Source: Cohnella herbarum (GTDB lineage Bacteria > Bacillota > Bacilli > Paenibacillales > Paenibacillaceae). Taken from it: DNA of 64,000 nt. A program made the translations under genes and the position numbers. The notes under the pieces were generated by a model that saw only the letters and a list, made by a program, of their open reading frames with translations, did no database searches and was not told the origin of the DNA. Shown here one piece after another: positions 45,272 to 54,199 of this stretch. Location: NCBI RefSeq assembly GCF_012849095.1, contig NZ_CP051680.1, forward strand, positions 3,038,001 through 3,102,000, given 5' to 3'. Within the stretch, counting starts at the first letter, position 1. Every line of letters starts with the position of its first letter.

Positions 45272-46069
45272 TTACTGCCCTTTTCTGCGTTCGGGAATAT
45301 CCAGCAGATCGGTTAAAGTCACGGGCTCGTAATGATTCGCGCGCAACCAGTCGATAATTTGCGGAAGCGCCTTGACCGTACCGGACAAGCTCTGTCCTTG
45401 TCCGCCTCCGGCATGCATCAGCACGACGGAACCCGGCCGTACCGAGCGGGTGACGTTCCGAAACACCTGATCCGAGCTTAACTGTCGCCAATCCGATGAA
45501 TCCACATCCCAATTCACTACCGTATATCCTCTTTTTTTCGCCCAGTCCAGATGTTTTGGTAAAATCTCCCCGTATGGAGGACGCACTAGCCTTGGTTTAA
45601 ACCCGACGATCCCCTCGATCACGTGCTCCGCTCGTTCGATCTGCTCTTGCACCTTCGCGAAGTTCAGCTTAGAGAAATTAGGGTGGCTATACGAATGATT
45701 ACCTAGGTTATGGCCCTCCCGGTGGATTCGTTTGACTAAATCCGGATGTTTCGAGCTGCGGGTTCCTACGACGAAGAAAGTCGCATGAACCTTCTTGGCT
45801 TTCAGGACGTCCAGAACCTGCGGCGTGAACCGGGGGTCCGGCACGTCGTCGAACGTTAACGCGACTTTGCGCGAACCCCGGGACGCGGACAATACGAACA
45901 CGCCTTCATACTTGCGTTCATATTCGGACCAATGATTGCCGGACGGCTTAACCTGCGTTGTTCCAGCTGCATAAGCGGCATGCGCACCAGTACAATCCCC
46001 CAACAAAGACAAAAGGGTGACGGCGCTTACCAGCGCCATCACCACCGATCTAAAGCGCGACATCGTCAT
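45272..46069 (-). CDS. Polysaccharide deacetylase (NodB family)
   Basis: A 265-residue exported protein. Motifs are ALTFDDVPDP (catalytic/metal Asp), HSYSHPNF (metal His pair), RPPYGEI and VLMHAGGG. Unlike the pdaA product it has the canonical TFDD. It probably deacetylates peptidoglycan or another extracellular glycan. Start ATG 46069 is chosen because GGGGGG lies 9 bases upstream; the open frame runs back to 46132. It is separate from the ktr operon. Confidence 0.88.
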   Translation of the reverse strand: MTMSRFRSVVMALVSAVTLLSLLGDCTGAHAAYAAGTTQVKPSGNHWSEYERKYEGVFVLSASRGSRKVALTFDDVPDPRFTPQVLDVLKAKKVHATFFVVGTRSSKHPDLVKRIHREGHNLGNHSYSHPNFSKLNFAKVQEQIERAEHVIEGIVGFKPRLVRPPYGEILPKHLDWAKKRGYTVVNWDVDSSDWRQLSSDQVFRNVTRSVRPGSVVLMHAGGGQGQSLSGTVKALPQIIDWLRANHYEPVTLTDLLDIPERRKGQ

Positions 46070-46162
46070 CTCGCCAATCCCCCCATAACCGCTCATTCTA
46101 ACTATATCCTGAACGAATGGGATGGATTTCATTCAACTCTCGCTAATAACTTTTCCAGCCGG

Positions 46163-46825
46163 CTATTGTCCGATCGACTCTTGGAATTGCTCGATCTGAT
46201 CATTCGTGCCGATAACGACCATCACGTCGTCCTTCGATAAGGTATCCTTCGCCACGGGAGCGATGATGATCCCCTTCGGTTTGTTGATAGCCACGATGCT
46301 GCAACCGAATCTCCCCCTCGGGTTCACATCGTCCAGCGACTTGCCCGACAGGCATTCCGGAACCGCAAGCTCCGCTATCGTATATTGCTTGGACAGCTCG
46401 ATATAATCCAACAAGTTCGGCGAAACGAGCTGATGGGCCACGCGAACCCCCATATCCCGTTCCGGATAGATAATCCTGTCCACGCCGACCCGCTCCAATA
46501 CGCGGCCGTGCAGATCGGATACCGCTTTCGCCACGACCTTCTTGACGCCGAGATCCTTCAACAGAATCGTTGCCAGTATACTCGCCTGTATATCGTCCCC
46601 GATCGCCACGACGCCGCAATCGAAGTTCCGGGCGCCGATCGAACGCAGCACCTCTTCCTCCGTAGCGTCCGCAACGACCGCGTGCGTAAGAATGTTGGAC
46701 AGTTCTTGTACTTTCTCTTCGTCGCGGTCCACGCCAAGCACTTCATAACCTAATTTGATCAACTCCGCGCCTAAACTCGATCCGAACCGTCCCAACCCTA
46801 TAATAACGAATTGATTCATCTTCAT
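46163..46825 (-). CDS. ktrA: Potassium uptake regulatory subunit (KtrA/KtrC, RCK protein)
   Basis: A 220-residue cytoplasmic gating subunit. The RCK_N domain has the nucleotide motif GLGRFGSSLG and the acidic VDRD end of beta-2; RCK_C occupies about 140-220. It forms an octameric ring that binds ATP/ADP and gates KtrB; the C domain can bind c-di-AMP in relatives. It starts 14 bp after the second ktrB-type gene. Confidence 0.93.
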   Translation of the reverse strand: MKMNQFVIIGLGRFGSSLGAELIKLGYEVLGVDRDEEKVQELSNILTHAVVADATEEEVLRSIGARNFDCGVVAIGDDIQASILATILLKDLGVKKVVAKAVSDLHGRVLERVGVDRIIYPERDMGVRVAHQLVSPNLLDYIELSKQYTIAELAVPECLSGKSLDDVNPRGRFGCSIVAINKPKGIIIAPVAKDTLSKDDVMVVIGTNDQIEQFQESIGQ

Positions 46826-46839
46826 GATATTTCCGTCCT

Positions 46840-48186
46840 CTACCCGATAATAATTTTACCTTCCGCATGACGATACAAGGCCCGCCCTTGCTTTCGTCCA
46901 AGCGCATATGTCAAAGTCAGCGGACCTAACCGCCCCATAAACATCATAAGGATAATGATGATTTTTCCAGCGACGGTCAAATCTCCGGTTAGACCCATCG
47001 ATAAGCCGACCGTACCGAACGCGGAAGTTACTTCGAACAAGATCATGAGGAATTGGTGATCTTCCGTCGTCGACAAGATCATCGTCGCCACGATGACGAG
47101 ACCGAACGCGAATAACGTAACGGTTAACGCCTTGTACACCCGTTCCTGAGCCAACCTCATTTTGAACAATACGACATCTTCTTTACCTCTGACCATCGCA
47201 ACGACGGCTCCGACAAGCGCCGTAAAAGTCGTCGTCTTGATTCCTCCGCCAGTAGAACCGGGAGAAGCCCCGATGAACATGAGGATAATGATGATAAACT
47301 GCGTCGCTTGCCGTAAGCCCGCAATATCCACAGAGTTAACGCCGGCCGTCCTCGGAGACACCGACTGCATGAAAGCGGCCAGCAGCTTCTCTCCGAAGCC
47401 GAGAGGAGCGAACGTTTTGCCGTTCGTGTACTCGAAGATGAGAATAAGCGCCGCTCCCGTTACGATCAGAATACCGGACATGCTGAGCACGACTTTGGAA
47501 TGAAGCGATAATTTACGTTTCATATTACGAAAGTCGACCAAGTCCGATAAGACGACGAAACCGAGTCCGCCTAGAATGATCAACAGCATCGTTACGATAT
47601 TAACCAAAGGATCTCCTACATAATCTACGAGACTCCGATAGTCCCCCATAATGTCGAACCCCGCATTGTTGAAGAAAGACACCGCATGAAACGCGCCTTT
47701 ATACATGGCCTCTCCAACGGGCATATCGAACAGGAAACGCGCAGTGAACAGAATTGCTCCGACAAGCTCGATCGTTAAAGCGTAAACGACTACCTTACGG
47801 ACTAAACGTATGATGCCTTCGATACTCGTCTGGTTTAACGATTCTTGCAGAACAAGCCTTTCCTTCAGTGAAATCCGGCGTTTAAGAATAATCGCGAACA
47901 ACGTTGCCATCGTCATAAATCCTAATCCGCCGACCTGTATCATAGTCAATATGATGAGTTGACCGGCCGTTGTCCAGTACGTCCCGGTGTCGACCACGAC
48001 AAGTCCGGTGACGCAGGTCGCCGACGTTGCCGTAAACAGCGCATCGATGAACCGGGGAGCGGAGTCTTGGGTGTGCGAGAAGGGCAGCATCAGCAATCCC
48101 GCGCCGAGCAATATAATCATTGCGAATCCCAACACGAGAAGTCTGGGCGGGGAAGCTATGAGCGAACTAAACCATTTCCGTACCAC
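46840..48186 (-). CDS. ktrB: KtrB/TrkH-type potassium channel subunit (copy 2)
   Basis: A protein of about 448 residues. The four pore loops are recognisable: TSATCVTGL, NNAGFDIMGD, GASPGSTGGGIKTTT and SAFGTVGLSMGL. The filter glycines are present. The open frame begins at 48228 inside the preceding gene, but GTG 48186 has GGGGTGG 5 bases upstream and begins just after the preceding stop, so it is preferred. It is a close paralogue of the preceding gene (both end GKIIIG). Confidence 0.92.
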   Translation of the reverse strand: MVRKWFSSLIASPPRLLVLGFAMIILLGAGLLMLPFSHTQDSAPRFIDALFTATSATCVTGLVVVDTGTYWTTAGQLIILTMIQVGGLGFMTMATLFAIILKRRISLKERLVLQESLNQTSIEGIIRLVRKVVVYALTIELVGAILFTARFLFDMPVGEAMYKGAFHAVSFFNNAGFDIMGDYRSLVDYVGDPLVNIVTMLLIILGGLGFVVLSDLVDFRNMKRKLSLHSKVVLSMSGILIVTGAALILIFEYTNGKTFAPLGFGEKLLAAFMQSVSPRTAGVNSVDIAGLRQATQFIIIILMFIGASPGSTGGGIKTTTFTALVGAVVAMVRGKEDVVLFKMRLAQERVYKALTVTLFAFGLVIVATMILSTTEDHQFLMILFEVTSAFGTVGLSMGLTGDLTVAGKIIIILMMFMGRLGPLTLTYALGRKQGRALYRHAEGKIIIG

Positions 48187-48199
48187 ATCGACCACCCCG

Positions 48200-49543
48200 T
48201 CATCCGATAATGATTTTACCTTCCGCATGACGGTAAAGTACGCGACCCGGTTTCGGACCTAGGGCGTACGTCAAGGTCAGCGGACCTAAGCGGCCAATGA
48301 ACATGAGGAATATGATCGTTAATTTCCCTGCTAACGTTAAGTCACCGGTAAGACCCATCGATAAACCGACCGTACCGAATGCCGAAGTCGCTTCGAACAA
48401 AATTTTCAGGAATGCCGCGTCTTCCGTCGTGGAAAGCACTAGCGTGCCTAACAATACGATTCCGATACAGAACAGCGTTACCGTTACGGCCTTGTATACA
48501 CGTTCTTGCGCCAATCGAAGACGGAACAATACGACGTCTTCTTTCCCCCGAATCATAGCGAGCACGGCACCTACCAGCACGGCGAAAGTCGTCGTCTTGA
48601 TTCCTCCGCCCGTAGAGCCCGGGGAAGCGCCGATAAACATCAAGATAATAATGAAAAATTGCGTCGCTTGACGAAACTCGGTAATATCTACCGTCGTAAC
48701 TCCCCCGGACCGCGTCGTCACGGATTGGAAGAACGACATAAGCACTTTCTGTCCGAACCCTTCCTCCCCGATCGACCGACTGTTCGTAAATTCGAAGATC
48801 AGAATGATCAACGCCCCAACTACGATCAATGCGGCCGACACGCTAAGAACGACCTTCGTATGTAAGGAGAATTTCCATTTCTTCTTCCAGTCGAACAAAT
48901 CCGCAAGGACGATAAAGCCGAAACCGCCGAGAATAATCAATCCCATCGAAACGATATTCATATAGAGATCGGATGAGTATTTGGAGAAACTGGTAAAGTC
49001 GCCCGACAAGTCGAAACCGGCATTATTGAAAATTGAAATCGAATGGAATACTCCATGATACATCGCGCGCCCTAAGGGCATATCGATCGAGAAACGGATC
49101 GTATACAATATCGCGCCTACCGTCTCAAGGGCCAAGGCATAAAATATTACTTTTCGGACAAGCCTAACGAGTCCTTCGATGCTGCCTTGATTAAGCGATT
49201 CTTGCAAAATAAGTCTTTCCTTAAGCGAAATCCTTCTTCTCAGGATCAGCGCGAACAACGTTGCCATCGTCATAAAGCCGATTCCGCCGATTTGGATAAG
49301 CAGCAGAATGACCCAATGCCCGAACGTGGAAAAGTAAGCTCCGGTATCGAATAAGACTAATCCCGTTACGCAAGTCGCTGACGTGGAAGTAAACAAGGCG
49401 TCAATGAAAGACATCGTTTGTCCGCTAACGGAAGAAATAGGCAAACTTAACAGCAGCGCGCCAAGGAAAATAATGAAGGAAAATCCTAACAACAATGTTC
49501 TCGGCGGCGATGCGCTGAACCATCGAACGGCTTTCTTAATCAA
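48200..49543 (-). CDS. ktrB: KtrB/TrkH-type potassium channel subunit (copy 1)
   Basis: A protein of about 447 residues with pore loops TSATCVTGL, NNAGFDLSGD, GASPGSTGGGIKTTT and SAFGTVGLSMGL. TTG 49543 is preferred as start, with GAGGTG 6 bases upstream; the longer frame from 49579 gives an extension not shared by its paralogue. It is the first gene of a ktrB-ktrB-ktrA operon under a c-di-AMP riboswitch. Residue differences from copy 2 are spread over the whole length, so the duplication is not recent. Confidence 0.92.
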   Translation of the reverse strand: MIKKAVRWFSASPPRTLLLGFSFIIFLGALLLSLPISSVSGQTMSFIDALFTSTSATCVTGLVLFDTGAYFSTFGHWVILLLIQIGGIGFMTMATLFALILRRRISLKERLILQESLNQGSIEGLVRLVRKVIFYALALETVGAILYTIRFSIDMPLGRAMYHGVFHSISIFNNAGFDLSGDFTSFSKYSSDLYMNIVSMGLIILGGFGFIVLADLFDWKKKWKFSLHTKVVLSVSAALIVVGALIILIFEFTNSRSIGEEGFGQKVLMSFFQSVTTRSGGVTTVDITEFRQATQFFIIILMFIGASPGSTGGGIKTTTFAVLVGAVLAMIRGKEDVVLFRLRLAQERVYKAVTVTLFCIGIVLLGTLVLSTTEDAAFLKILFEATSAFGTVGLSMGLTGDLTLAGKLTIIFLMFIGRLGPLTLTYALGPKPGRVLYRHAEGKIIIG

Positions 49544-49620
49544 AGAAGTCACCTCATACGGATATTCAAGGTCATGCATAGGGCAAGGCGGTTATTGCGA
49601 AAAATACGCGGGCTGTGCGC

Positions 49621-49650
49621 AACAAAAAAAGCACTGGATTCCCAGTGCTT
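49621..49650 (-). terminator. Riboswitch expression-platform terminator
   Basis: On the minus strand AAGCACTGG-GAAT-CCAGTGCTT followed by seven T residues. It sits between the riboswitch and the first ktrB start, so ligand binding would lead to termination. Confidence 0.85.
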
Positions 49651-49679
49651 GATCGATCGCACGCGAGTCCTGTTCGTCA

Positions 49680-49820
49680 TATAGCCTACGAGGTTAGCTG
49701 TCGGATTCGGGCTCGAACAGGCCGCCCTATCTACCGCACTTATCGCGCGGATGGAATTCACCCCGGGTTCGTCGAATACAATTAAACTTGTACCCATGAA
49801 CGGTTGGTTCCCCCGTTTTC
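49680..49820 (-). promoter_or_regulatory. ydaO/yuaA-type c-di-AMP riboswitch of the ktr operon
   Basis: On the minus strand GGGGGAACCAACCG, then CCGGGGTGAATTCC, then CCGAATCCGACAGCTAACCT followed by CGTAGGC, all in the expected order. CCTGTTCG and CGAACAGG flank the most conserved block and could form an alternative pairing. The downstream terminator makes this a potassium-uptake OFF switch by c-di-AMP, as known for ktr/kimA leaders in Bacilli. Confidence 0.93.
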
Positions 49821-49895
49821 TTCTTTAAGAAATTCGGCTAGCTATTTAGTTGGTTGAAGGGTTCAAAAAGTCGGGTTTTCAGAACGTACCATCGA

Positions 49896-49924
49896 ATTAT
49901 ATTCTTTCCGACAAAGGGGGACAA
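49896..49924 (-). promoter_or_regulatory. Promoter of the ktr operon
   Basis: On the minus strand TTGTCC (49919-49924), a 17-bp spacer and a perfect TATAAT (49896-49901), giving a leader of about 345 bases. The rest of the gap, 49925-50128, shows no gene or clear signal. Confidence 0.55.
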
Positions 49925-50128
49925 CGTCTAAATGAGCCCAAACCGACCCGTTTGAACGATTTTTACGATGGCTTCCGCATGGTTATGCCCCCGGACAGTG
50001 ATTATCGTTCTCTTTGCTTTCATTTTCATCGAAAATGAGAGATACTTGATGAAAACCACGGCGTTTACTAGCTTTAAGGTGCTGTATGCGTTTACTTGAG
50101 CCTTTATTGCACTTAGGAGGTATGCGAT

Positions 50129-51853
50129 TTGACTGGATTTGCTCCATCCTCGATGGATAAGCGATGGATTTGGACTGCCACGATCGGTATGATTATTTTT
50201 TTGTTCATTCAAGTATTCCCCGTAACGGGGCAATTGTTTGCAACCGATGTTCAAAATGTGATGACGAGATCCCAAGCCGAAGCGAAAGCGCTGAACTGGG
50301 CGGAGGAAAAATTCGGTATTCCATCGGATCAGTTGCAGAAAACGACGGTTACGCATCTGACCAATAGCGATGCCACCGGTTACTTTTCCAAAAACGATTT
50401 TTTTACCGACTACGACAAACAATGGTCCTCGGGTACTCCTACCGATACATACGCGGTTGAACTGCATCTTCGCGAAGATATCGGCAGACTTCTGCTATTC
50501 CTGAACATGGAAACCGGGAGTTTGGTCGCATGGGAGCACTATGGCGATAAGCCTGCTCAATCGATCGAGTCCGCCGGAGACAAGGAGAGCGGAACTCAGC
50601 TTGCGGCAAAAGCGTTACAATACGCGTCATTCTGGGGCGTTAATCCCGAAGAGTGGAAGTGGGACGATCAACCGGTCAAGTACGGAACTCTTAAGTTCGT
50701 TTCAACAAAAGGCGACATCGGTGAAGCCAAATTATGGCTTAAAGTCGACATGCCGCCAGGATATAGCGCTCTGCACTCGTCCTTCCCCGAATGGCGAGGC
50801 GGGTCAGCAACTTATGGCGTAGATCTCCCCTCGTCTTTCCTCGATTATATCGAGAACCAAGAAAAGTGGTCGATCAATCTTTCCATGTTCGGATTTTTCC
50901 TGCCTCAGATCATCCTGTTCATCCTTGCCATCGTGTACACGGGAACCCATGGCGGCCATACTTCCTACCGTAGGGGCATCTTCCTGTCGATCGCGTTCTT
51001 CGTGCTCCATGCTGGCTTAACATTTAACAGGATTCCTGGTTTGCGCGCAGAATCTTGGGACGCCGGCGCAAGTATCGGGGATAATGTTAACCTCATCGTC
51101 AACCTGGTTACGTTTGCGGCCATGGCCTTGCTGACTTACTTCTCCGCGGTCGGGGGGGACGGCTTGTGGAAATCGATGGGACGTTCCTTATGGCCGAGAT
51201 GGAAAGAGCCCGGTTACGGAGCTGCGATACTGAAGAGCGTGAGAGAAGGGTATTTCCTCGCCTTTATCCTGCTCGGGGCGCAATCGCTCATCTTGCTTAT
51301 TCTCGAACAAACCTTAGGCTCGTTCGCTTCCTCGGACGCGACGCAATCGATGTACAATATGAGCATTCCTTTGCTTCTTCCCCTACTGGCTTGGTGCGCC
51401 GGTATTTCGGAGGAGTTGCAAAGCCGGTTGTTCGGGATCGGCGTATTCCGCAATTGGTTTGTTGCCGGTGCGAGGAAGTTGCTTGGCCGCGAACCATCGA
51501 ACAAAACCGCGGTCGTTCTGACGACGATTGCCATCGTTCCTCCGGGTTTGATCTGGGCGCTCGGTCATGTCGGATACGCGATTTTTCCTGTCTATACGCG
51601 CATTATCGAGCTTGTGCTGATGTCCTTTCTATTCGGTTGGTTCATGCTGCGCTTCGGCATTATGACCGTCATTTTCGCCCACGTCACGTTGGACGCGATT
51701 CTAATGGGCATGCAAATGATGTTCGACGGTTTGCCGTGGGATTTCGCCGGCGGCGTGTTCAGTCTTGTCATGCCCGGTCTCGTCGGCATCGTCATATGGT
51801 GGCTTCATAGGGCAATTCGATCGCGAAAAGAAACCGGCCGCCCTTATGCTTGA
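50129..51853 (+). CDS. CPBP-family intramembrane protease with extracytoplasmic domain
   Basis: A 574-residue membrane protein. One N-terminal helix (about 12-34) is followed by a ~210-residue outside domain with two segments resembling PepSY repeats (TRSQAEAKALNWAEEKFGI; ETGSLVAWEHYG). Then come about eight helices with CPBP motifs: GISEELQSRLFG (EExxxR), WALGHVGYA and FAHVTLDAI. Abi/CPBP proteases cleave membrane substrates or process small peptides. The start is TTG 50129, 8 bases after GGAGG. Its 3' end overlaps the convergent kinase gene by 62 bp. Confidence 0.82.
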   Translation: MTGFAPSSMDKRWIWTATIGMIIFLFIQVFPVTGQLFATDVQNVMTRSQAEAKALNWAEEKFGIPSDQLQKTTVTHLTNSDATGYFSKNDFFTDYDKQWSSGTPTDTYAVELHLREDIGRLLLFLNMETGSLVAWEHYGDKPAQSIESAGDKESGTQLAAKALQYASFWGVNPEEWKWDDQPVKYGTLKFVSTKGDIGEAKLWLKVDMPPGYSALHSSFPEWRGGSATYGVDLPSSFLDYIENQEKWSINLSMFGFFLPQIILFILAIVYTGTHGGHTSYRRGIFLSIAFFVLHAGLTFNRIPGLRAESWDAGASIGDNVNLIVNLVTFAAMALLTYFSAVGGDGLWKSMGRSLWPRWKEPGYGAAILKSVREGYFLAFILLGAQSLILLILEQTLGSFASSDATQSMYNMSIPLLLPLLAWCAGISEELQSRLFGIGVFRNWFVAGARKLLGREPSNKTAVVLTTIAIVPPGLIWALGHVGYAIFPVYTRIIELVLMSFLFGWFMLRFGIMTVIFAHVTLDAILMGMQMMFDGLPWDFAGGVFSLVMPGLVGIVIWWLHRAIRSRKETGRPYA

Positions 51854-52853
51854 GGTATGCTTGACCTCCATGCATCTCTACGATGCTACGAGTGATCGAC
51901 AAGCCTAGACCCGCTCCTCCTTCGAGGTTCATATTCGTTCTGGAGTCGTCTGCTTTATAGAACCGGTCGAAAAGATGCTCCTCTTGCTCCTTCGTAATTA
52001 ACGCACCTTCGTTTTCGATCGAAATGGTTACATGATCACTCCGAACTGCCAATGAAACCCGGATGATTCCGGGTTTCAACGAAAATTTCAACGCGTTCAT
52101 AAGCAAATTATCGATCGCTCTCCTGATTTGTTCGGGATCTACTTCCAGGAATAAGGAGCGTTCGGTGAGGCGCGCATCGAACGAGATTTCGTTTTCTTTG
52201 GCGAGAGGCTCGATTTCCACAAGCATTTGATTGAGCATCTCCCGAAGATCGATCGTCTGCAGCTCGAGCTTATTATCGCTTTGCGTTAGGCGAGTGTACT
52301 CGAACAGTTCATCTATGAGCGTCTTTAATTGCTGCGCTTTATTATGGGTGTTTCCGATAAAACGTTCGTACTCGGCTTCATCCCGATAAGACTTCTCTTT
52401 CAGCAGCTCCAAATAACCGATGATGCTCGTAAGCGGCGTTCTAAGATCGTGGGATACGCCGGTGATCAACTCCATTTTCGACTTCTCGACTTGGCGTTCT
52501 TTCTCGATCAAGGTTTCGAGCTTCTCGGCCATCGCATTGATATGCTCGGCTACCGTGCCTAGCTCGTCTTGCCTGATAACGGGGATTCTGTATTGAAGAT
52601 TGCCGCCCGAGATCACGGTCAAACCTTCGGACAACTTCTGCATATATTTCATCGTATGTCGCGTGTACAGGACAAAGGATATTGCAAAAGTACCGATAAA
52701 CGCGATCATCGATATGGGAATATCGAACAACAGACCTACAGGGATCGATATGGATACCAAAGAGCCGGTAAAGAAACTGGCCAAGAACGTCCATATCATT
52801 TGAAAACGAAGGCTCCTCCGGCCGGATACGATCGAAAAAAAGTTATTTTTCAA
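51792..52853 (-). CDS. Sensor histidine kinase with short extracellular loop
   Basis: A 353-residue kinase with two close membrane helices (about 20-42 and 45-65) and almost no extracellular part, so it probably senses within the membrane. HAMP spans about 68-120; His135 lies in GVSHDLRTPL, and the ATPase domain has LLMNALKFS, IENEGALI and GAGLGLSIT. The reduced NEGALI in place of the DxGxG box is a deviation worth noting. It overlaps its response regulator by 11 bases and the convergent protease by 62. Confidence 0.9.
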   Translation of the reverse strand: MKNNFFSIVSGRRSLRFQMIWTFLASFFTGSLVSISIPVGLLFDIPISMIAFIGTFAISFVLYTRHTMKYMQKLSEGLTVISGGNLQYRIPVIRQDELGTVAEHINAMAEKLETLIEKERQVEKSKMELITGVSHDLRTPLTSIIGYLELLKEKSYRDEAEYERFIGNTHNKAQQLKTLIDELFEYTRLTQSDNKLELQTIDLREMLNQMLVEIEPLAKENEISFDARLTERSLFLEVDPEQIRRAIDNLLMNALKFSLKPGIIRVSLAVRSDHVTISIENEGALITKEQEEHLFDRFYKADDSRTNMNLEGGAGLGLSITRSIVEMHGGQAYLKHKGGRFLFAIELPYEATI

Positions 52854-53532
52854 TTTTATAACCTACTCCCCATACCGTCTTGATATAGCGAGGATCGCGA
52901 GGATTATTTTCGATTTTCTCGCGAATATTGCGGATGTGAACCATGACCGTATTGTCCGAATACCCCGCCGTCTCCCTCCACACCTTCTCGTAAATTTTAT
53001 CCGCATGAAAGACCTGTCCTTTATGGCTAGCCAAAAGTTCGAGAATCGCGAATTCCAGCGGAGTTAAGGCAATCTCTTTCCCCTTTACGGTAACCTGGTG
53101 CTGAGCGACGTCGATCTTCAAGTCGTTAATATGCAAAACGTTATTATTCTCTACTTTGACCGTCAGGTTTTGCCTGCGAAGCTGCGCCTTAACCCTTGCC
53201 ATTAATTCCAAAGGACTAAAGGGCTTGGCAACGTAATCGTCCGCTCCCGTCGAAAGTCCCGTAATTTTATCGATATCTTCCTGTTTCGCGGACAGCATGA
53301 TAATGGGGATGTTGGACGTTTCCCTGATTTTGAGGCAGGCTTTAATTCCGTCGAGATTAGGCATCATGACGTCCAGAATGATCAGTTGCACCGGCTCCGT
53401 GGCTAAAATCTCCAATGCGCGAAACCCGTTATCCGCCTCTAGGACATGAAATCCTTCGTTACGCAAATAGACGTGAACGACATCGCGGATTTCGGGATCG
53501 TCATCGACGACCAGAATCGTATTTTTATGCAT
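52843..53532 (-). CDS. OmpR-family response regulator
   Basis: A 229-residue protein starting MHKNTILVVDDD. Receiver phospho-acceptor Asp54 in LDVMMP, Lys in AKPFS, and an OmpR-type winged helix with NTVMVHIRNIREKIE. ATG 53532 has GAGG 6 bases upstream; the longer frame from 53550 does not. It lies 43 bp after the methyltransferase gene, so it is probably cotranscribed with it. Confidence 0.95.
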   Translation of the reverse strand: MHKNTILVVDDDPEIRDVVHVYLRNEGFHVLEADNGFRALEILATEPVQLIILDVMMPNLDGIKACLKIRETSNIPIIMLSAKQEDIDKITGLSTGADDYVAKPFSPLELMARVKAQLRRQNLTVKVENNNVLHINDLKIDVAQHQVTVKGKEIALTPLEFAILELLASHKGQVFHADKIYEKVWRETAGYSDNTVMVHIRNIREKIENNPRDPRYIKTVWGVGYKIEK

Positions 53533-53575
53533 TTGCATCCTCACACACACCTTAACAGCGGAATGTCTTCTAGTC

Positions 53576-54199
53576 CTATTCTAAACCCTGATCCGCTTTT
53601 CGTTCCACGATAAATTCGACATCATTATGGGAATCCGTCGCTTTCCGGCAAACATAGACGAAGGCGGACGGAAAATTCAACGGCACGAACTTTATTTTCT
53701 CGATTTCGAACAGTTTGGACATCTGCTTTCTCATTTGAAGGGAATATTGAAAAGCTACGAATAATCCGTCCGGCTTTAGCGCTCCTATAATTTGCTCCAT
53801 AAGCTTATCGCGTAAATGCTGAGGAAAATTATAAAAAGGAAGGCCGCTAACGATGCAATCGAGTTGACTTTCCCCTTCCTGTTCGAGAATTCGAAGCATA
53901 TTGGTCACGTTTGCGGCGCAAGTGTAATCGGGATACTCCGACTTAAGCTGTTTTCGCATTTTCGAATCCTTCTCGAATAAATACACCCGCGTATCCGGAC
54001 CCGCTCTTCTAGAGATCGCGCGCGTGATCGCTCCGGTACCTGCTCCCAATTCCGCTACGGCCTTAACGTTATGCCAGGGAATCGAACCTACCATGCTTTC
54101 GGCCAAAAACCTCGAACTCGGAACGACGCTGCCGATCTGGTTGGGCTTTTTCATGAATTTATTGAAAAAAACGCGGGCCTCCTTACTCATAATTCGCAT
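53576..54199 (-). CDS. SAM-dependent methyltransferase (phospholipid N-methyltransferase/rRNA dimethylase-like)
   Basis: A 207-residue class I methyltransferase. Motif I is AELGAGTGAITRAIS and the acidic end of beta-2 is FEKD. The N-terminal FFNKFMKKPNQIGSVVPSSR (F-x-P-x-x-x-GS-x-x-PSS) is typical of PmtA/KsgA-like phospholipid methyltransferases, and SGLPFYNFP takes the place of the catalytic motif. GGGGAGG lies 7 bases upstream of ATG 54199, and the start overlaps the PAP2 gene by 17 bases. Membrane phospholipid is a plausible substrate given its neighbour (inference). Confidence 0.82.
   Translation of the reverse strand: MRIMSKEARVFFNKFMKKPNQIGSVVPSSRFLAESMVGSIPWHNVKAVAELGAGTGAITRAISRRAGPDTRVYLFEKDSKMRKQLKSEYPDYTCAANVTNMLRILEQEGESQLDCIVSGLPFYNFPQHLRDKLMEQIIGALKPDGLFVAFQYSLQMRKQMSKLFEIEKIKFVPLNFPSAFVYVCRKATDSHNDVEFIVERKADQGLE

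Noticed and set aside
49850..50038. 62-codon open frame upstream of the CPBP-type gene
   Set aside because: No ribosome site, overlaps the opposite-strand ktr promoter, and no recognisable features.
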